DNA of 64,000 nt from Planctomycetota bacterium. Lineage in GTDB: Bacteria > Planctomycetota > J058 > J103. The notes under the pieces were generated by a model. It saw only the letters and a list, made by a program, of their open reading frames with translations. It was not told the DNA's origin and did not search any database. Made by a program: the position numbers and the translations under genes. Below are positions 1 through 9,899 of the stretch, one piece after another. The stretch's first letter is position 1. Each line of letters starts with the position of its first letter. The stretch covers positions 122,048 to 186,047 of the forward strand of contig BPJM01000008.1 in assembly GCA_026004615.1 (NCBI GenBank), read 5' to 3'.

Positions 1-428
1 TGCGCGAACGGAGCACCCCCGGCGGCGGCGAGCCCTCCCCAAGCCCGCGTGAACGCCAGGCTACAAGCCCGGGGGCTGTGGACAGTGACGCCCGTGCCGG
101 CGGCATGCACAGCTCGGGGAGGAGCCGCCCTCGCCGCCTTGGACAGGACTCTGGCCTGTCCACCCTGCCTACAGCCCGATTACGGATGGAGCGTTCCCTA
201 CTTCCAGGAGCGACGGTCTACGCCTCTCCCGCTGGTCCTGAGGCGGACATTTCGATTGGGCGAGAGGTGCGGTAATTTCTATTGGTTGCTACAACCTCGG
301 CGACTTCCCTTGAACTGCGTGGCAAGACAATGTTAGCCTGGCGGAGCCGTCCGGACCGACCGCCGACGAGCGCCGTCGCCTCGCAAGCTGGGGGGGGTGA
401 CCTCGATTCCGACTATGGGACAGTGACC
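1..428. other. Upstream region of the respiratory operon, no supported gene
   Basis: No convincing gene is seen. Short open frames here have no recognisable domain or start signal. The right part contains the first copy of a 36-bp direct repeat (353-388) whose second copy overlaps the start of the ferredoxin gene. The region presumably holds the promoter of the operon that follows, but I could not identify clear -35 and -10 boxes. Confidence 0.4.
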
Positions 429-466
429 ATGGACCGACCGCCGACGAGCGCCGTCGCCTCGCAAGC
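353..466. repeat. 36-bp perfect direct repeat spanning the operon start
   Basis: Positions 353-388 and 431-466 are identical over 36 bases and lie 78 bp apart, an exact multiple of three. The second copy directly follows the ATG at 429-431 and encodes residues 2-12 of the ferredoxin gene. The first copy lacks the ATG but is in the same frame. It looks like a recent tandem duplication of the start of the gene, or a short insertion that copied it. Confidence 0.85.
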
Positions 467-2627
467 CCACCCGCTCACCTGGCTGCTGGACGCCCAGGCG
501 GGGGCGGCGGATCTCTCCGGGCCGCCGGTCTGGTCCGGGGCGCTGTGCGCCGGCTTCGCCGGGGGCCGCGACGGCTGCTCGGCCTGCCACGAGACGTGCC
601 CTCACGGGGCGCTCTCGAGGACGGCGGACGCGATCACGATCGATGGCGACGCGTGCCAGCGGTGCGGGGCGTGCGTCTCGGCGTGCCCGACGGGTGCCCT
701 GCAGCGCCGTTTCCTGCCGGATGCCGACATCTTCGCAACGCTCGAACGGGCCCTGCCGCCGGAGGGAACCAAGCCTTCTGCCCTCGTGCTGCGGTGCAGG
801 CACGAAGCCGGCGGGCCGCTCGAGGGTCTGGCGTCCGGCGGCGGCCGAGCCGTCTCGATCGGGGCGCCTTCCATCCATCTCTTCTCCGAGGCGCACCTGT
901 TGGGAGCGGTGGGCATGGGCTTTCGTGCGGTGCTTCTCGAGCCTTGCGAGCGGTGCCGGGGGGAGCGCGGCGTCGATCACCCGCAGCGCGTCGCCGACCT
1001 GGCCAACCGCCTGCTGGCCGCCTGGGGCCTCGATGAGGAGCGCTGCCGGGTGGGCCGCAGCGCCGAACCGGAGACGGCCGATTGGCTCGCCGGTGTCGCC
1101 GCTCTCGAGGCGCGCCCCTGGACGCCGCCGCAGAGCATCCTCAGCCGCCGCGAGGTCATCGCGGACCTGGCGGCGCACTTCGAGGCGGTGGCGGGGGCCC
1201 GCGGTGGCGTCGCGGCGAAGAGGACCGATCCCTATGGGGAGCCGGCCGTTGACGACCAACGCTGCACACTGTGCGGTACGTGCGCGCGCGTCTGCCCCAC
1301 CGGGGCGCTGAACCTCTCCGTCGAGGAGGGCCTGTCGCTGCGCGCGGTGGACTGCGTCGCCTGCGGCCTCTGCGAGGCGCTCTGCGGCGAGGAGGCCGTT
1401 GCCGTCAGCTGCGTCCTTCCGGCCGGAGCCGCAAGCCGCCAGCGCCGCGTGCTCAAGCAGTCGCAGTGGCACCGCTGCCCCGACTGCGGCCGGACGACTT
1501 ACAGCCGGGACTACGTGGCCCGGCTGGAGAGCCTCCTCGACCGTTCCTCCCACTACGCAACACCGCAGGCCCGCGAGCTGTTGAGGCTCTGCGAGCCGTG
1601 CAAGGGCCGCCGCGCCATCGGGCCGCTCCTGGACGCCGAGGCCGGCGCCGCCGGTTCACCCGACGGGGGTTGTGGGGCCGTTGGGAAGTCGGCGCTTGTT
1701 CGTCTGCCGATCCTCGGATCCCCCTCGCCGCAAGGCCCGCCGGCGCCCGAAGGCGCCGCCGGGGACGCCGCTGGGGTCTCGCGCCGCGACTTTTTGCGCG
1801 CCGCCGCCTTGATCGCTGCGGGCGCGGGCTTCGCGGCGTCCCGTGCCGCGGCAGAGACGGGTGGCGGCGGGACCGGCTCTGTGGCCGAGGGGCCCGGTGT
1901 TCCGAGCTGGGATCCCAGCCTCATCGACCGCAACGCGCTGATCCGCATGCAGGCGGACCTGGGCAGGGCGCTTGAGAAGCCGATGGCGCAGCGCCGCTGG
2001 GTCATGGTCATCGACCTCGGCAAGTGTGTCGGCTGCCACGCCTGCACGATCGCCTGTGTCGCCGAGAACCAGCTCCCTCCGGGAGTCGTATACCGGCCCG
2101 TCATCGAGGAGGAGATCGGAACCTACCCGAATGTGCGCCGCCGCTTCGTGCCGCGGCCCTGTATGCAGTGTGAGGAGCCGCCCTGTGTGCCGGTCTGTCC
2201 CGTGAACGCCACCTGGAAGCGCCCCGACGGCATCACGGTGATCGACTACAACCGGTGCATTGGCTGCCGCTACTGCCTGACGGCCTGCCCGTACAGCGCT
2301 CGGACGTCGGACTTCGGTGAGTTCTACTCGGATGGCACGCCGGCTCGGCAGCCCTACGAGGAGTTGGCCAACTACGAGTATAAGTCACGCTGGCGGCGCA
2401 GCGGAGGCGGGTCGCCCGTCGGCAACGCGCGCAAGTGCCACTTCTGCATCCACCGCATCGAGGAGGGCATGCTGCCCGCCTGCGTGACCACATGCATCGG
2501 CGTCGCGACCTATTTCGGCGACGCCAACGACCCGCAGAGCCTGGTCTCCGAGCTGATCTCGTCCTCCCGCGTCGTGCGGCTGAAGGAGGAGATGGGCACG
2601 CGCCCCAACGTGTACTACCTCATGTGA
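429..2627 (+). CDS. Fused polyferredoxin / Tat-signal iron-sulfur subunit of a molybdoenzyme (TtrB-like)
   Basis: Electron-transfer subunit, 732 aa if started at the ATG at 429; the open frame continues upstream to 282. The N-terminal half carries ferredoxin motifs at residues 50-57 and 76-86, a Cys-containing central stretch with a CxxC (EPCERCRG) resembling MvhD/HdrA-type domains, a second ferredoxin pair near 279-320, and a CPDCG zinc ribbon. Around residue 449 there is a full twin-arginine motif ([11 protein letters not shown]) followed by a hydrophobic stretch. From about 534 comes a four-cluster ferredoxin module of the DmsB/PhsB/TtrB type ([35 protein letters not shown]). The last part alone would be a normal partner of the catalytic subunit encoded downstream. 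The Tat signal in mid-protein implies a fusion of a cytoplasmic and an exported ferredoxin. The stop overlaps the start of the next gene. Confidence 0.75.
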   Translation: MDRPPTSAVASQAHPLTWLLDAQAGAADLSGPPVWSGALCAGFAGGRDGCSACHETCPHGALSRTADAITIDGDACQRCGACVSACPTGALQRRFLPDADIFATLERALPPEGTKPSALVLRCRHEAGGPLEGLASGGGRAVSIGAPSIHLFSEAHLLGAVGMGFRAVLLEPCERCRGERGVDHPQRVADLANRLLAAWGLDEERCRVGRSAEPETADWLAGVAALEARPWTPPQSILSRREVIADLAAHFEAVAGARGGVAAKRTDPYGEPAVDDQRCTLCGTCARVCPTGALNLSVEEGLSLRAVDCVACGLCEALCGEEAVAVSCVLPAGAASRQRRVLKQSQWHRCPDCGRTTYSRDYVARLESLLDRSSHYATPQARELLRLCEPCKGRRAIGPLLDAEAGAAGSPDGGCGAVGKSALVRLPILGSPSPQGPPAPEGAAGDAAGVSRRDFLRAAALIAAGAGFAASRAAAETGGGGTGSVAEGPGVPSWDPSLIDRNALIRMQADLGRALEKPMAQRRWVMVIDLGKCVGCHACTIACVAENQLPPGVVYRPVIEEEIGTYPNVRRRFVPRPCMQCEEPPCVPVCPVNATWKRPDGITVIDYNRCIGCRYCLTACPYSARTSDFGEFYSDGTPARQPYEELANYEYKSRWRRSGGGSPVGNARKCHFCIHRIEEGMLPACVTTCIGVATYFGDANDPQSLVSELISSSRVVRLKEEMGTRPNVYYLM

Positions 2628-3787
2628 GAATCACCGTGACCACATCTGCGCGACAACGCGGGCTCTGGCTGCTGGCACTCGGCTGCCTCGTCGCTGGCGG
2701 GTTGGGGATGGCCGTCTATCTCGGCAGGGGGCACCTCGCCGCCGCCTACGGCAGCTACGTTCCGTGGGGGCTGTGGGTCGCCTGCTACAGCTGGCTGGTC
2801 GGCCTCTCCTTCGGCGCGTTTTTCGTTGCCGCTGCCGCGCACCTTGCGCCTGTCCGGTGGCTCGCACCGCTGGTGCGTCTGGCCCTGGTCGCCGCTCTGG
2901 CGGCGTATCTCGCAGGCATGCTGTCGATCTGGCTGGACCTGGGGCGGCCCGAGCGGGTCTGGCATCTGCTCGCGTACACGGACTTCGGGTCAATCATGGG
3001 CATCATGGCGTGGTCCTACACGCTCTACGGCTGCCTCCTAGTGGCGGCGACGGTGCTCTCGCTGGCCAGAGGCCGGGTGGCCGGCCGCGCGCTCAATGTG
3101 CTGCTGGGGACCGGGCTCGTCCTGTCGGTTGCGGCCGCGGGCGCGGCGGGGGCGCTCTTCGGCGCGGTCGGGGCGCGGCCGTACTGGAACGAGGGCATCC
3201 TTCCCCTCATGTTCCTGTTCGGGGCGGCGGTCTCAGGCAGCGCGTTCGTCGCCGCGGCGGCGTGGCTCCTGCGTCCCGACCGGCCCGCGCCTGAACTCGA
3301 AAGCGCCGTCGTCGGGCTCGGCCGCGCCGTCCTGATCGCGCTGCCGATCTACTTGCTGCTCGAATGGGCCAAGTACTCGATCGTCTGGCTCGCCGCCGTG
3401 GGCACGCACGTCGAGGCGCTGAATCTGGTCCTCTTCGGCCCGTACTGGTGGGTCTTCTGGGTGGTGCACCTCGGACTGGGCGTGGCGGTGCCGCTGGCTG
3501 TGCTCGCGATTCGGGGCCGGTCGCCGGCGGCCGTGGCCGCCGCCTGCGGCCTGGTCGCGATCACCTTCCTGGCCGTCCGCCTGAACATCGTCCTCCCCGC
3601 CCTCGCCGTTGAGGAGTTGCGTGGGCTGGAGCAGGCTTTCGTCCATCCCCGACTCTCTTTCGCGTACACGCCCACCCTGATCGAGTGGCTCGTTCAGATC
3701 TGGATCATCGGGATCGCGGGGATCGTTTTGCTGGCCGCGAGGCGCTGGCTGAAGCTCTTTGTCGGCGCGGAGGCAACGCATGGCTGA
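2624..3787 (+). CDS. NrfD/PsrC-family membrane quinol-interacting subunit (TtrC-like)
   Basis: Integral membrane protein of 387 aa with about nine or ten hydrophobic helices, typical in length and pattern for NrfD/PsrC/TtrC subunits that exchange electrons with the quinone pool and anchor periplasmic molybdoenzymes. The GTG at 2624 overlaps the TGA of the ferredoxin gene; a second GTG at 2636 is also possible. The 3' end overlaps the ATG of the catalytic subunit by 8 bp, so the three genes form one translationally coupled operon. Features such as the charged '[10 protein letters not shown]' segment after helix 3 are characteristic of the family. No heme ligand pattern is obvious. Confidence 0.8.
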   Translation: MRITVTTSARQRGLWLLALGCLVAGGLGMAVYLGRGHLAAAYGSYVPWGLWVACYSWLVGLSFGAFFVAAAAHLAPVRWLAPLVRLALVAALAAYLAGMLSIWLDLGRPERVWHLLAYTDFGSIMGIMAWSYTLYGCLLVAATVLSLARGRVAGRALNVLLGTGLVLSVAAAGAAGALFGAVGARPYWNEGILPLMFLFGAAVSGSAFVAAAAWLLRPDRPAPELESAVVGLGRAVLIALPIYLLLEWAKYSIVWLAAVGTHVEALNLVLFGPYWWVFWVVHLGLGVAVPLAVLAIRGRSPAAVAAACGLVAITFLAVRLNIVLPALAVEELRGLEQAFVHPRLSFAYTPTLIEWLVQIWIIGIAGIVLLAARRWLKLFVGAEATHG

Positions 3788-6700
3788 CGTCACCACACAC
3801 GAGGCGCACTCCGACTCGCTTGGCGGCTCGCGGCGCGACTTTCTCAAGACGTGCGCGCTGCTGGGTGGAAGCTCGCTGCTGGCGTGCCTCGGCGGTTGTA
3901 CCAACCGTTCGGATAAGCGCAGCGCAGCTCCGTTCTACGGCGAGGGCGTGCCCTACGACCTCGGACGGCCGGAGAATGTCCTCTATTCGACGTGCCTCCA
4001 GTGCAACACCGGCTGCGAGATCAAGGTGAAGCTGCTCGACGGTGTTGTGGCCAAGATCGACGGCAGCCCCTACGCCCCGCGGACGATGTACCCGACGATC
4101 CCCTACGCCACGCCGCTGGAAGACGCGGCGCGCGCCGACGGGGTGCTGTGCCCCAAAGGCCACTCTGGCCTCCAGACGCTCTACGACCCTTACCGGCTCG
4201 TCCGAGTGCTCAAGCGCGCCGGCCCCCGCGGGTGCGGCCGCTGGAAGACCATCCCCTTCGAGCAGGCCGTTGCTGAGATCGTCGAGGGGGGCCGACTGTT
4301 CGCCGAGGTGCCCGGAGAGGAGGCACGACACGTCGACGGGCTCCGGGCCGTATGGGCGCTGCGCGATGCAGCCGTGATGAAGGCGATGGCCGCCGACGTA
4401 GCGTCGGTCCGGGCCGGCAGGATGACGGTCGCCGAGTTCAAGGAAAGACACCGCGATCACCTCGGCGCCCTCATCGATCCGGATCATCCCGATCTCGGCC
4501 CCCGCAACAACCAGTTCGTGTTCACGTGGGGACGGCTCAAGGCCGGGCGATCGGAGTTCTTCAAGCGATTCGTCGTGGAGTCGTTCGGCTCCGTCAACGC
4601 CCACGGCCACACGACCGTCTGCCAGGGCTCCCTGTACTTCGCCGCGAAGGCCATCATGGACCAGTACGTCGATGGCGACTGGAAGGGGGGCAAGAAGGCG
4701 TACTGGATGGCGGACGCCGACGAGGCGGAGTTCATCCTCTACATCGGCGCCAACCCGATGGAAGGGGGCTACGGACCTCCCCTGAAATCACAACGGATCT
4801 CGACCCGTCTCGAGCGGGGCGAGCTCCGGATCGCCTTCGTCGATCCCCGTCTGCCCAAGGGCAGCGCCCGCGCTTGGAAGTGGGTTCCCATCAAGCCTGG
4901 GACCGAGGCCGCTCTGGCGCTCGCCATGATCCGGTGGATCATCGACCACGACCGTTTCGATCGCCGCTATCTGGAGAATGCAAGCCTCGCGGCCGCCAGA
5001 GCGGACGGCGAGCCCACCTTCACGAACGCCACCTGGCTCGTCAGGATCGATGCCGACGGCGAGCCGGGGCCCTTCCTGCGGGCCTCCGAGATCGGGCTTG
5101 CCGGGCAGGAACCGCGGACCGGCGCTGACGGCAAGTCCTGGACGTTCGACCCTTTCGTCGTTTTCCGCGACGGGCAACCCGTCGCGATCGACCCCTACGC
5201 CGACGATGCGCTCGTGGAAGGCGATCTCTTCGTGGACACCGCGATCTCGGGCGTGCGGGTCAAGAGCGCCCTTCAGATCCTCAGGGATTCGGCATCGACC
5301 CATGATCTGGCGGGATGGGCCGAGATCTGCGGCGTTCGAGAGCGCGACATCGTCGAGCTCGCTCGCGAGTTCACGGCCCACGGTAAGCGAGCCGCCGTCG
5401 AGCCTCACCGGGGCTGCTCGCAGCACACCAACGGGTTCTACGCCGTCCTCGCCGTCTACGCACTCAACATGCTCATCGGCAACCTGGATTGGCGGGGCGG
5501 CCTCATGAAAGGTGGAGGTACCTACGACCAGGCCGGCGAGAAGGGGCATGCACCGTTCAACTTCAAGAAGAACAATCCCGGCAAGCTCGCTCCGTTCGGC
5601 TACAGTCTCATCCGCCACGAGGCGGACTACGAGCAGTCCACGATCTTCGCGGGGTTTCCCGCGCGGAGGCCTTGGTTCCCGTTCTCCAGCGACGTATACC
5701 AGGAGATCATTCCGTCGGCGGGCAGCGGCTATCCGTATCCCATCAAGATCCTCTTCCTCTACATGGGCACGCCGGTCTACGCGCTGCCCGCCGGCAACAG
5801 GAACATCGAGGTGCTCACCGACGTCGAGAAGATTCCACTTTTCGTCGCTTCCGACATCGTCGTCGGGGAGACGTCGATGTACGCCGACTATATCTTCCCC
5901 GATCTCACCTACCTGGAGCGCTGGGAGTTCCATGGGACGCATCCATCGGTGCCACAGAAGGTCTCGCCGGTACGGCAGCCTGTGGTGGCGCCGCTCGTGG
6001 AGACGGTCGAGGTATTCGGCCAGCGGATCCCCTGCTCGATGGAGGCCGTCTTCCTGGCCTGCGCCGAACGGATGGGCCTGCCGGGCTTCGGGCCCGACGG
6101 CTTCGGACCGGGCGCCCCGCTAGAGCGGCCGGAGGATTTCTACCTGAAGATGGTGGCCAATGTGGCCGCGGGCGAGAAGCCAGGCGACGAGGTACCCGAC
6201 GCCTCGTCGCACGAGCTCGAGCTCTTCGCCAAGTCGCGTCGGCATCTTCCGGCCTCCGTGTATGACCCGGACCGGTGGAAGACCGCAGTAGGCGCGCAGT
6301 GGTGGCCGAAGGTCGTCTATGTGCTCAATCGGGGCGGCCGCTTCCAGGACTTCGACGCAGCCTGGGAGGGCGGCAAACTCAGGAGCCGCCAGGGCGGCCT
6401 GCTCAATCTCTACCTGGAGAAGGTCGCGTCGAAGACGAACTCCATGACGGGCAGGAGATACCTGGGCTATCCCGTGCACCGTGACGTCGAGGACAGCCTC
6501 GGGCGGCCGGTCGACGACGGGCCGGGGTTCCCCCTGCACCTGATCACCTATCGCGAGATCGCGGCCACCAAGAGCCGCACCATCGGCAACGGCTGGCTGC
6601 TGGCGGTGCTCCCGGAGAACCGGGTCCTCATGAACGCCGCCGACACCCGGCGACTGGGGCTGCGCGACGGCGCTCTCGTCAGGATCGAAAGCGCCTCCAA

Positions 6701-7004
6701 CCCGGAGGGGATCTGGGACCTCGGCGACGGCCGCCGCGTGCCGATGGTCGGGCGTGTGCGCTCGATCCAGGGCATCCGGCCGGGCGTGGTGGCTTTCGCG
6801 CTGGGATTCGGTCACTGGGCCTACGGATCGGCGGACATCGTCATCGACGGCCAGCTCATTCGCCGCGATCAGCGCCGTTCTGCGGGCGTCCACGCCAATG
6901 CAGCCATGGGCGTGGATCCGCATCTCGGCGACGTCTGTCTCCAGGACCTTGTCGGTGGCAGCGCCGTCTTCTACGACACGAAAGTCCGCGTCCGCGCCGT
7001 ATGA
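3780..7004 (+). CDS. Molybdopterin oxidoreductase catalytic subunit, tetrathionate/polysulfide/arsenate reductase group (TtrA-like)
   Basis: Large catalytic subunit, 1074 aa, of the bis-MGD (DMSO reductase/CISM) superfamily. The N terminus has a Tat motif (SRRDFLK, residues 17-23) followed by a lipobox-like LGGC (Cys40). The [4Fe-4S] ligands are Cys72, Cys75, Cys79 and about Cys123. Cys281 in 'TTVCQGS' is at the expected position of the Mo ligand, as in TtrA, PsrA and ArrA rather than the Ser or Asp types. The C-terminal molybdopterin-dinucleotide domain is present (about 920-1060). The length of over 1000 aa and the sequence near the cluster fit the tetrathionate reductase/arsenate reductase branch best. 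The substrate cannot be fixed from sequence; tetrathionate, polysulfide and related sulfur compounds are all possible. It is the third gene of the operon. Confidence 0.75.
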   Translation: MADVTTHEAHSDSLGGSRRDFLKTCALLGGSSLLACLGGCTNRSDKRSAAPFYGEGVPYDLGRPENVLYSTCLQCNTGCEIKVKLLDGVVAKIDGSPYAPRTMYPTIPYATPLEDAARADGVLCPKGHSGLQTLYDPYRLVRVLKRAGPRGCGRWKTIPFEQAVAEIVEGGRLFAEVPGEEARHVDGLRAVWALRDAAVMKAMAADVASVRAGRMTVAEFKERHRDHLGALIDPDHPDLGPRNNQFVFTWGRLKAGRSEFFKRFVVESFGSVNAHGHTTVCQGSLYFAAKAIMDQYVDGDWKGGKKAYWMADADEAEFILYIGANPMEGGYGPPLKSQRISTRLERGELRIAFVDPRLPKGSARAWKWVPIKPGTEAALALAMIRWIIDHDRFDRRYLENASLAAARADGEPTFTNATWLVRIDADGEPGPFLRASEIGLAGQEPRTGADGKSWTFDPFVVFRDGQPVAIDPYADDALVEGDLFVDTAISGVRVKSALQILRDSASTHDLAGWAEICGVRERDIVELAREFTAHGKRAAVEPHRGCSQHTNGFYAVLAVYALNMLIGNLDWRGGLMKGGGTYDQAGEKGHAPFNFKKNNPGKLAPFGYSLIRHEADYEQSTIFAGFPARRPWFPFSSDVYQEIIPSAGSGYPYPIKILFLYMGTPVYALPAGNRNIEVLTDVEKIPLFVASDIVVGETSMYADYIFPDLTYLERWEFHGTHPSVPQKVSPVRQPVVAPLVETVEVFGQRIPCSMEAVFLACAERMGLPGFGPDGFGPGAPLERPEDFYLKMVANVAAGEKPGDEVPDASSHELELFAKSRRHLPASVYDPDRWKTAVGAQWWPKVVYVLNRGGRFQDFDAAWEGGKLRSRQGGLLNLYLEKVASKTNSMTGRRYLGYPVHRDVEDSLGRPVDDGPGFPLHLITYREIAATKSRTIGNGWLLAVLPENRVLMNAADTRRLGLRDGALVRIESASNPEGIWDLGDGRRVPMVGRVRSIQGIRPGVVAFALGFGHWAYGSADIVIDGQLIRRDQRRSAGVHANAAMGVDPHLGDVCLQDLVGGSAVFYDTKVRVRAV

Positions 7005-7068
7005 CCGCTGCACCGATTCCGGTGGGCCAGGCCGGTCCGTTCAGGCACGGCCTGGTGGAGTCCTGACG

Positions 7069-8393
7069 GGCTGCTGAACAAACCCGGCGAGCCGCCGACC
7101 GCGAGGGCGCGATCTCGTGCGTGAGGTCCTCCGGCTCCTCGGTGACGAGTTGACGGTGAGCTTTGGGGGCCGGAACGCATCTTGTTCGCCCGTCCGCGGC
7201 GGCGAGGGCCGCCGCGGAGGTCTGTCGCCATCATGTGGCCGCCGGGGCCGGCTTCGCGATTCGGACCAGGTTGGAGGCTGCCGCGACGAGGTAGGCGTAC
7301 AGGCCCGTCCTCGCGATCCCTCGATACCGCGTTCGTCGCAGGCCGCCGACCGTCTGCATCCAGCCGCAGACCTCTTCGACCTTCTTTCCGATTCGCTGAG
7401 GGAGCCGGTAGCCCTCGTGCCGGCTCGTCCGCCCGTCGATGTGGGATCGCCTTCGCGTCCCCTTGTTCCGGGCGAGGTGCGGCGTGACCCCGGGGTTGCG
7501 CAGCTCGTGGACGAAGGCCTCGGTGTCCTAGCTGCTCTCGGCCGCCGACGTCCTCGGCCGGAGCCCGTTCGGCCGAGCCCGGCGGATCATGCGGATCGCC
7601 TCTTGCTGCCCGGCGTATCCGTTGGCCTCGGCGACCGAGACATCGACGCAGAGGCCATGTTGGTTTTCCATGAGGACGTGTCCGAAAAACCAGAGCTTCG
7701 CTTCCTTCCCGGGCCCCTTTCGCGCCAGCTTGGCTTGCGGAGCCGCCGTCGACCCGTGGGTCTTGGTGGAGCGCTTCTCGCCGCGCAAGCTGACCGTCGG
7801 GTTGCCGGGTCGTCCGGCGGAGGGCGAGCCGAGGGCTTGGCGTCTTTGGGTCGGAAGCTCTTGAGCGAGGCCCAGGCCTCGACGAGCGTCCCGTCGACCG
7901 TGAAGTGGCCCGTCGAGATGAGCCGCTCCTCCTTGGCGCGGCGGACGACACCCTCGAAGAAAGGCAGGTCGGCCTCGAGCAGCCGGTCGCTGTTCTTGGC
8001 GAAGGACCAGGCGTCGCAGGTTTCCTCCACCATGTTCATGTCCAGAGTAGCGGAAGAGGAGGTCGCATTCGAGCCGCTCGCATAGCTGCCGTTCGCTCCT
8101 GACGCTGTAGAGCGCGATCAGCAGCTGCGCCTCGAGCAGCCGCTCTGGCGGGATGGGGGCCGCCTCTTGTCCGAGTCCATGTCGTCGAAGACGCGCGAGC
8201 TCGGCGTCCGGAGGGCCTCGATCCGGCGGATGGGATGGCCCGCGGGTACTCGCTGCTCCGGGGTCAGGACGCTCAGCATGACCAGCTGCCTATCCGGCTT
8301 CCCTCGCATGCCGCGCCCTCCGATGGTCGCGCGCTCTCCTACACATCGGGTCAGGCATGTCGATGCTCGATGGCTATCCTTTTTTCAGCAGCC
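7069..8393 (-). mobile_element. Decayed IS5-superfamily (IS1182-like) insertion sequence
   Basis: The ends match as inverted repeats: the left end begins GGCTGCTGAACAAAC at 7069 and the right end, read inward on the minus strand from 8393, begins GGCTGCTGAAAAAAG (13 of 15 identical). A single broken transposase lies between them on the minus strand. No clear target-site duplication is visible at the borders. The element sits directly behind the molybdoenzyme operon. Confidence 0.75.
7231..8309 (-). pseudogene. Transposase pseudogene, IS5/IS1182-type DDE transposase
   Basis: The start (MRGKPDRQLVML) and later segments (LDMNMVEETCDAW; STGHFTVDGTLVEAWASLKS; the AGHVLMENxHG-like region; the end RTGLYAYLVAAASNLVRIAK) are collinear with IS1182-like transposases. 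They are spread over different frames. I see frame changes near 8160, 8042 and 7790, and an in-frame TAG at 7528-7530 where the family usually has Tyr. The terminal TGA is at 7231-7233. The gene cannot make an intact enzyme. Confidence 0.8.
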
Positions 8394-8530
8394 TGCTAGG
8401 GGGCTGCTACGTCGTTCTCGCAGATATGGCAAGGGGACGCCGCCTCCCCCCGCGAGGCGCTCGTCGTGCCGGGCTCGGAGACGGGCTTCCGCGGCGCCCT
8501 GATCGACCACCCCGCAGTTCCGGACCGACC

Positions 8531-9469
8531 TCAGGGGTTGGACCAGTGCCAGTCGTAGTCGCCCATGTTGTGGATGATGGTCATGTTCGTCTGGTGCTGC
8601 ATCTGCAGCATGTTGCTCATCGTCTGGATGGCCATGTTCTGGGTTGCGAGCTGCGCCTGCAGCTCCTGCAGCTTCTGCTCGCCGCTCATCCCACGGGTCC
8701 TTTCCCAGTATGCCTGGTACCGAGTCCGCCACTGCCGGTACTGCGCCTGCTGGCGAGCGTTCCAGCGGGCCTGCGCCTGCTCCGCGGAGCGCAGCCACCG
8801 ATCGCGATAGTCGGCGGCAAAGCGGGCCCGCAGCTCGGGACCGATGCCCAGCCAGTAGGTGCGGAGCTGTAGCCACTGGGCAGGCAGCTCCGCGAGCGCC
8901 TGGCGGGCGGCAGCAGGCATGGTCGGATAGGCGGACGGAAGCTGCTCTCCCAGGCGGGCCCGCTGGTCGGCGTCGAGCCGGACCTCGGGTACCCCAAACA
9001 GCAGCGCCAGGGAGAGCTCGGTCAGGCCGAGGTGGGCGTCGACCACCGCCCGGGTGAGCGGCGGCGTGCCGGGCACGAGCACCTCCTCCGAGCCCATCGC
9101 CAGGCGGATGACGGTCTTCCACGGCTCGAGCAGGGCATCGTTCCTCGCCCGGAACATCAGCATGGTGAAGGCCCTCTCCTGCAGCCGCCTGCGCTCCTCC
9201 CCCTGCGCTCCGGCCCGGTCCGCCCAGGGCTCGAACCATTCGACCGCGCCGCCGGAGCCGGCCGCCACTGCCTCGGCCACCGCCCGATCCAGCTCGGCGC
9301 GCTCCTCGGCGGACAGCGATCGCCCGAGCGCGAAGGCGACCGCCTGCGCGTACCGGGCGAGCCGCGCCGGCTGGGAACGATCGTGCAACGGCTCGCTGCA
9401 GCCTATCAGCAGCGGGAGCACGACCGCGGCGAGCCACAGGTGCCGGTCGAGGTCCGCAAGGCGAACCAC
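8531..9469 (-). CDS. Hypothetical lipoprotein
   Basis: 312 aa starting at a GTG. The first 24 residues form a lipoprotein signal ending in LLIGC, so the mature protein is probably anchored in a membrane. The rest is rich in Ala, Arg, Glu and Gln and probably helical. It ends in an unusual Gln/Met/Asn-rich helix (about residues 268-305) and the terminal 'DWHWSNP'. I do not recognise a family. It is flanked by the IS remnant and by a 430-bp gap in front of mutM. Confidence 0.6.
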   Translation of the reverse strand: MVRLADLDRHLWLAAVVLPLLIGCSEPLHDRSQPARLARYAQAVAFALGRSLSAEERAELDRAVAEAVAAGSGGAVEWFEPWADRAGAQGEERRRLQERAFTMLMFRARNDALLEPWKTVIRLAMGSEEVLVPGTPPLTRAVVDAHLGLTELSLALLFGVPEVRLDADQRARLGEQLPSAYPTMPAAARQALAELPAQWLQLRTYWLGIGPELRARFAADYRDRWLRSAEQAQARWNARQQAQYRQWRTRYQAYWERTRGMSGEQKLQELQAQLATQNMAIQTMSNMLQMQHQTNMTIIHNMGDYDWHWSNP

Positions 9470-9899
9470 GAACCATGTCCGTGCCCCCTGTGCTGCTCCT
9501 CGAAGTCATCAGCGCGCGGTTCCGGGGTCGGTGCCGGCCAGGGTAGTACGGGTGGGTCGATCCGGCAAGTCGCCGGCGGCTGGTGGGAACGGGCGCGACA
9601 GTCCGGCCGGCGGCGGGGCACAACCGCGCTTCGCCTCGGGCGCCCGGACGGTGCTCGGCGAGAGCGCGTCGCCCGAGGTTGCCCGCAGTAGTGCCCTCGC
9701 CGCGCTGCTCTGCTTCGCCAGCCTTGCCAGGTTCGGCGCGCTCGCGCCGTGCACCGGCTGCTGCCGGCGCCACGGAGCCGCCCCCGCCTGGGGGCGAGCG
9801 CCGTGTCTGCCGCGGATCGCACGCCTGGCCGGTCCCTTTTCCCGGTCCGGGGAGCTGCCCGCTGGCGGCGCCGACCGGCGGCGCTACCATGGCGGAGCC
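9470..9899. other. 430-bp divergent intergenic region
   Basis: The region lies between the leftward lipoprotein gene and the rightward mutM and must hold promoters for both. Open frames pass through it on both strands, but none has a recognisable domain or start context. I see no RNA gene or clear promoter consensus. Confidence 0.4.

Noticed and set aside
1..336. A small 95-codon gene starting at 49
   Set aside because: No ribosome-binding site, domain or coding-like composition; it overlaps other random frames.
7069..8393. An intact transposase gene
   Set aside because: The conserved segments lie in different frames and an in-frame TAG interrupts the DDE region.
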